Positions 6,028 to 8,494 of a DNA stretch of 8,494 bases are shown here, piece by piece. Location: the NCBI GenBank assembly GCA_016278585.1, contig JADQBO010000010.1:1-8494 (forward strand), given 5' to 3'. Positions within the stretch are counted from its first letter, which is position 1; the number at the start of each line of letters is the position of its first letter. The notes beneath the pieces were generated by a model that did no database searches, was not told the origin of the DNA, and worked only from the letters and a program-made list of their open reading frames with translations. Source of the stretch: Desulfosporosinus sp. (GTDB taxonomy: Bacteria > Bacillota > Desulfitobacteriia > Desulfitobacteriales > Desulfitobacteriaceae). The position numbers and the translations under genes are program-made.

Positions 6028-6633
6028 TTGAGTGAGTTTAATAACTTAGCTGAACTTGTAATTAGTGGGGATTATGCTGGAGTAAAGGTATTAACCCAGA
6101 AAATGATTGATAACGGAAATGCACCTCTTGATATCATTAATCAAGGGTTAATGATGGGCATGAATACTGTTGGGGTTCGTTTTAAAGCGGGGGATATGTT
6201 TGTTCCAGAGGTGATGATGTCTGCAAGGGCTATGAGCACAGGGATTGAACTCTTAAAACCGTTGATTGCGGATAGCGATATGCCTACTGCTGGCAAGGTG
6301 TTGATCGGTACGGTAAAGGGCGATCTTCACGATATTGGGAAAAAGTTGGTTGTTATGATGATGGAAAGTGCCGGATTTGAGATTATCGACTTAGGTGTTG
6401 ATATAGATCCGGCTGGATTTGTAAATGCTGTAAAGGAACATAAGCCTCAAGTTATTGGTATGTCAGCTCTTTTGACAACGACGATGTTGGCCATGAAGGA
6501 TACGATTGAAGCTTTGAAGGAAGAGGGCTTGCGCGACAGTGTTAAGATTGTTATTGGAGGGGCTCCCATTTCCCAAAGTTTTGCTGGAAATCGGTGCCGA
6601 TGGATATGCTCCGGATGCTGCTGCAGCGACTGA
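6028..6633 (+). CDS. Methyl-accepting corrinoid protein (MttC/MtgC family), C-terminus frameshifted as given
   Basis: A small cytoplasmic cobalamin-binding protein that carries the methyl group from the methyltransferases to the next acceptor. Residues 1-85 form the helical cap domain. The Rossmann-like B12 domain follows, with the signature DLHDIG at 99-104 (His101 the predicted cobalt ligand), GMSALLTT with Ser146, and the GG pair at 177-178. These residues are diagnostic of the dimethylamine/trimethylamine corrinoid protein family, which is usually about 210 residues. Here the frame ends at 201 with 15 unrelated residues (GNRCRWICSGCCCSD) after Ala186. The expected ending is present in the next frame. 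TTG 6028 is the start, with GGGAGGA at 6014-6020 seven bases upstream and the usual family N-terminus following. The 120-base gap upstream has no strong terminator, so it likely belongs to the methyltransferase operon. Confidence 0.88.
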   Translation: MSEFNNLAELVISGDYAGVKVLTQKMIDNGNAPLDIINQGLMMGMNTVGVRFKAGDMFVPEVMMSARAMSTGIELLKPLIADSDMPTAGKVLIGTVKGDLHDIGKKLVVMMMESAGFEIIDLGVDIDPAGFVNAVKEHKPQVIGMSALLTTTMLAMKDTIEALKEEGLRDSVKIVIGGAPISQSFAGNRCRWICSGCCCSD

Positions 6634-6658
6634 TTTATGTCGTCGGTTAATCGCTTAA
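6587..6658 (+). pseudogene. Out-of-frame remainder of the corrinoid protein C-terminus
   Basis: From 6587 the +1 frame reads EIGADGYAPDAAAATDLCRR and then LIA before TAA 6656-6658, which is the normal last strand and helix of the corrinoid fold. It should follow '...GGAPISQSFA' of the main frame. Joining the frames needs one base removed (for example from TTTT at 6579-6582 or G6586) or two added; the restored protein would be about 209-210 residues, the family norm. This could be a sequencing error, a true mutation, or much less likely programmed frameshifting. Confidence 0.8.
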
Positions 6659-6705
6659 AGGAAACATTTATTTAGAGACGAGATTAGGGTTATAGATGTA
6701 TGATG

Positions 6706-6742
6706 ATAGGGTACAGGAGTCCTTAGGGGCAACTGTACCTAT
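6706..6742 (+). terminator. Hairpin between the corrinoid and urocanate hydratase genes, possible weak terminator
   Basis: ATAGG (6706-6710) plus TACAG (6712-6716) pairs with CTGTACCTAT (6733-6742), leaving one bulged G at 6711, around a 16-base loop. Only TT and C follow before TAAAAC, so termination would be inefficient. It may separate the corrinoid transcript from the urocanase gene or reduce read-through. The rest of the 175-base gap has no convincing promoter. Confidence 0.4.
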
Positions 6743-6832
6743 TTCTAAAACTTCAGTTAAAATGGACTTCCGCGCCGTCAAATTTTAGGTTTAGATCAAC
6801 GCCTGAAACTATTTAAGTGAGGAGTGATCTCA

Positions 6833-8494
6833 ATGATCAGTAACTATGACATCTCACAAGCCATGACTGTTAAGCTGGATCCGGAATTGCCCGAGAAACA
6901 GGAATTTGTCGAAGGGATTAGGCGGGCTCCGGACCGTGGATTTAGCCTCTCTGTGAGTCAAACGAAAATTGCGTTAAAAAATGCTTTGCGCTATGTTCCG
7001 GAAGAATTTCATGAACAATTGGCGCCGGAATTTTTGGAGGAGCTACGAACCAGGGGTAGGATTTATGCGTATCGTTACCGTCCGAAGGGGAGTCTGCATG
7101 GGAAACCTATCGATGAGTATAAAGGGAACTGCACAGAGGGTAAGGCTTTTCAGGTAATGATTGATAATAACCTGGATTTTGAGGTGGCCTTATACCCCTA
7201 TGAGCTTGTTACTTATGGTGAAACGGGAAGTGTCTGTCAAAACTGGCTGCAATATCGTTTGATCAAAAAATACTTAGAAGTGATGACGGATCAGCAGACC
7301 TTAGTCATGGAATCGGGTCACCCTCTGGGGTTGTTCCCTTCTAGACCAGAAGCGCCTAGAGTTATTATTACCAATGCTTTAATGGTCGGGATGTTTGATA
7401 ATCAGAAGGATTGGGAAATAGCTGAACAAATGGGCGTCGCCAACTACGGGCAGATGACCGCCGGTGGTTGGATGTATATTGGTCCCCAGGGCATTGTGCA
7501 CGGTACCTTTAACACGTTGCTTAATGCTGGGCGAATGAAGTTAGGAGTCCCGCTGGATGGGGATATTCGCGGGCATTTGTTTATTTCGTCAGGGCTTGGC
7601 GGGATGAGTGGAGCTCAAGGGAAATCTGTTGAAATCGCCCGAGGTGTGGGAATTATTGCTGAAGTGGATGATTCTAGAATTAAGACTCGCTATGAGCAGG
7701 GTTGGGTTAGTGTAGTTTCCGCAGATCTTGAGGAAGTCTTTCGCATTGCGGCTGAGTATGTGCAAAAAAAGGAACCTGTGTCGATTGCTTACCGAGGTAA
7801 TATAGTGGACTTATTAGAGTATGCGGTTAAGCATCAAATTAAAGTGGATTTGCTCAGTGACCAAACCTCTTGTCATGTAGCGTATGAAGGTGGGTATTGC
7901 CCCCAGGGGATTTCTTTTGAAGAGAGGACAAGGTTATTGAGTTCGGAGCGGGGAGAATTCAGGAAACTTGTGGACCGGAGCTTGATTCGCCAGTTTGAAT
8001 TGATTCGGACGTTGGTTGAACGAGGCACCTATTTCTTTGACTATGGAAATTCATTTATGAAAGCGGTTTATGATGCCGGGGTTAAGGAGATTTCAAAAAA
8101 TGGCGTAGATGAGAAAGATGGCTTTATTTTCCCGTCCTATGTAGAAGATATAATGGGACCTGAGCTTTTTGATTATGGGTATGGGCCCTTTAGATGGGTT
8201 TGTTTGAGTGGAAAGAAGGATGATCTGAAGAAAACTGATGCGGCAGCGATGGCTTGTATCGATCCGAATCGTAGGGGCCAAGATCGTGACAACTATATGT
8301 GGATTAAGGATGCCGAGAAAAATAAGTTGGTCGTGGGTACGCAAGCTCGAATTCTTTATCAGGATGCCGAGGGGCGAATTAAGATTGCCCTTGAATTTAA
8401 TCGAATGATTCGCAGCGGAGAGATTGGTCCGGTGATGTTGGGACGGGATCATCATGATGTGAGCGGAACGGATTCTCCGTTTCGAGAGACAGCC
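6833..8494 (+). CDS. hutU: Urocanate hydratase, long form (partial, C-terminus outside window)
   Basis: The frame is open from ATG 6833 to the window end (554 codons). Urocanate hydratase adds water to urocanate using NAD+ as an electrophilic cofactor, the second step of histidine breakdown, in the cytoplasm. Family blocks are clear: YELVTYGETG near residues 122-131, YGQMTAGGWMYIGPQG from 205, the nucleotide-binding-like GLGGMSGAQ at 254-262, SDQTSCH, RWVCLSG with the conserved cysteine at 457, and GRDHHDVSGTDSPFRET at the visible end. The match is to the long (roughly 670-residue) form seen in anaerobes rather than the 550-residue enterobacterial form, so perhaps 110-120 residues lie beyond the window. 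GAGGAG at 6819-6824 is eight bases from the ATG. A thiourocanate hydratase, a relative acting in ergothioneine breakdown, is a possible alternative given the betaine context, but the sequence looks like an ordinary urocanase. Confidence 0.93.
   Translation, partial: MISNYDISQAMTVKLDPELPEKQEFVEGIRRAPDRGFSLSVSQTKIALKNALRYVPEEFHEQLAPEFLEELRTRGRIYAYRYRPKGSLHGKPIDEYKGNCTEGKAFQVMIDNNLDFEVALYPYELVTYGETGSVCQNWLQYRLIKKYLEVMTDQQTLVMESGHPLGLFPSRPEAPRVIITNALMVGMFDNQKDWEIAEQMGVANYGQMTAGGWMYIGPQGIVHGTFNTLLNAGRMKLGVPLDGDIRGHLFISSGLGGMSGAQGKSVEIARGVGIIAEVDDSRIKTRYEQGWVSVVSADLEEVFRIAAEYVQKKEPVSIAYRGNIVDLLEYAVKHQIKVDLLSDQTSCHVAYEGGYCPQGISFEERTRLLSSERGEFRKLVDRSLIRQFELIRTLVERGTYFFDYGNSFMKAVYDAGVKEISKNGVDEKDGFIFPSYVEDIMGPELFDYGYGPFRWVCLSGKKDDLKKTDAAAMACIDPNRRGQDRDNYMWIKDAEKNKLVVGTQARILYQDAEGRIKIALEFNRMIRSGEIGPVMLGRDHHDVSGTDSPFRETA

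Noticed and set aside
8093..8455. 120-codon minus-strand ORF
   Set aside because: It lies wholly inside the well-supported urocanate hydratase gene and shows no recognisable domain; it is an antisense shadow.
1..8494. CRISPR arrays, tRNA/rRNA genes, insertion sequences
   Set aside because: No spaced direct repeats of CRISPR size, no tRNA or rRNA signatures, and no transposase frames or terminal inverted repeats were seen.

Overview
The window looks like the chromosome of an anaerobic, low-to-mid GC Firmicute of the Desulfitobacterium/Desulfosporosinus type. The grounds are purine-rich Shine-Dalgarno sites, TTG start use, a lipoprotein solute receptor, a two-cluster ferredoxin-like protein, paired MttB-superfamily methyltransferases with a corrinoid protein, and a long-form urocanate hydratase. 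This placement is inferred from gene content, not from a database match. All supported genes are on the + strand.

Layout. Positions 2-79 hold the C-terminal end of what is probably an osmoprotectant ABC permease. It is followed by its likely partner, a quaternary-amine-binding lipoprotein (232-1179), and then a clear intrinsic terminator (1283-1320). A new unit begins with a strong sigma-A type promoter (1370-1398) whose spacer is one arm of a 17-bp inverted repeat. It drives an unusual Fe-S protein (1428-2426). The 500-base gap after it carries an 8-bp tandem repeat array, a pair of 12-bp direct repeats, a dyad, a near-consensus sigma-54 promoter (2788-2803) and a possible second sigma-A promoter (2856-2884). 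Next come two tandem, divergent MttB-family methyltransferase genes without in-frame amber codons (2931-4397, 4453-5907), then their corrinoid protein (6028 onward). The corrinoid protein's reading frame is broken near the C-terminus as given. After a hairpin-bearing gap, a long-form urocanate hydratase (6833 onward) runs off the end of the window.

How it may work together. The transporter would import a betaine. One or both MttB-family enzymes would move a methyl group from it to the Co(I) corrinoid protein. An MtrH-like enzyme, not in this window, would pass the methyl to tetrahydrofolate. The Fe-S protein could supply low-potential electrons to reactivate oxidised corrinoid or act as a redox-linked partner, but this is inference. 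The neighbouring urocanate hydratase raises the possibility that the quaternary amine is an imidazole betaine such as hercynine (histidine betaine) or ergothioneine. This is the most interesting untested idea in the window.

The features best supported by sequence are the substrate-binding protein, the two methyltransferases, the corrinoid protein with its frameshift, the urocanate hydratase, the sigma-54 promoter, and the terminator at 1283-1320.
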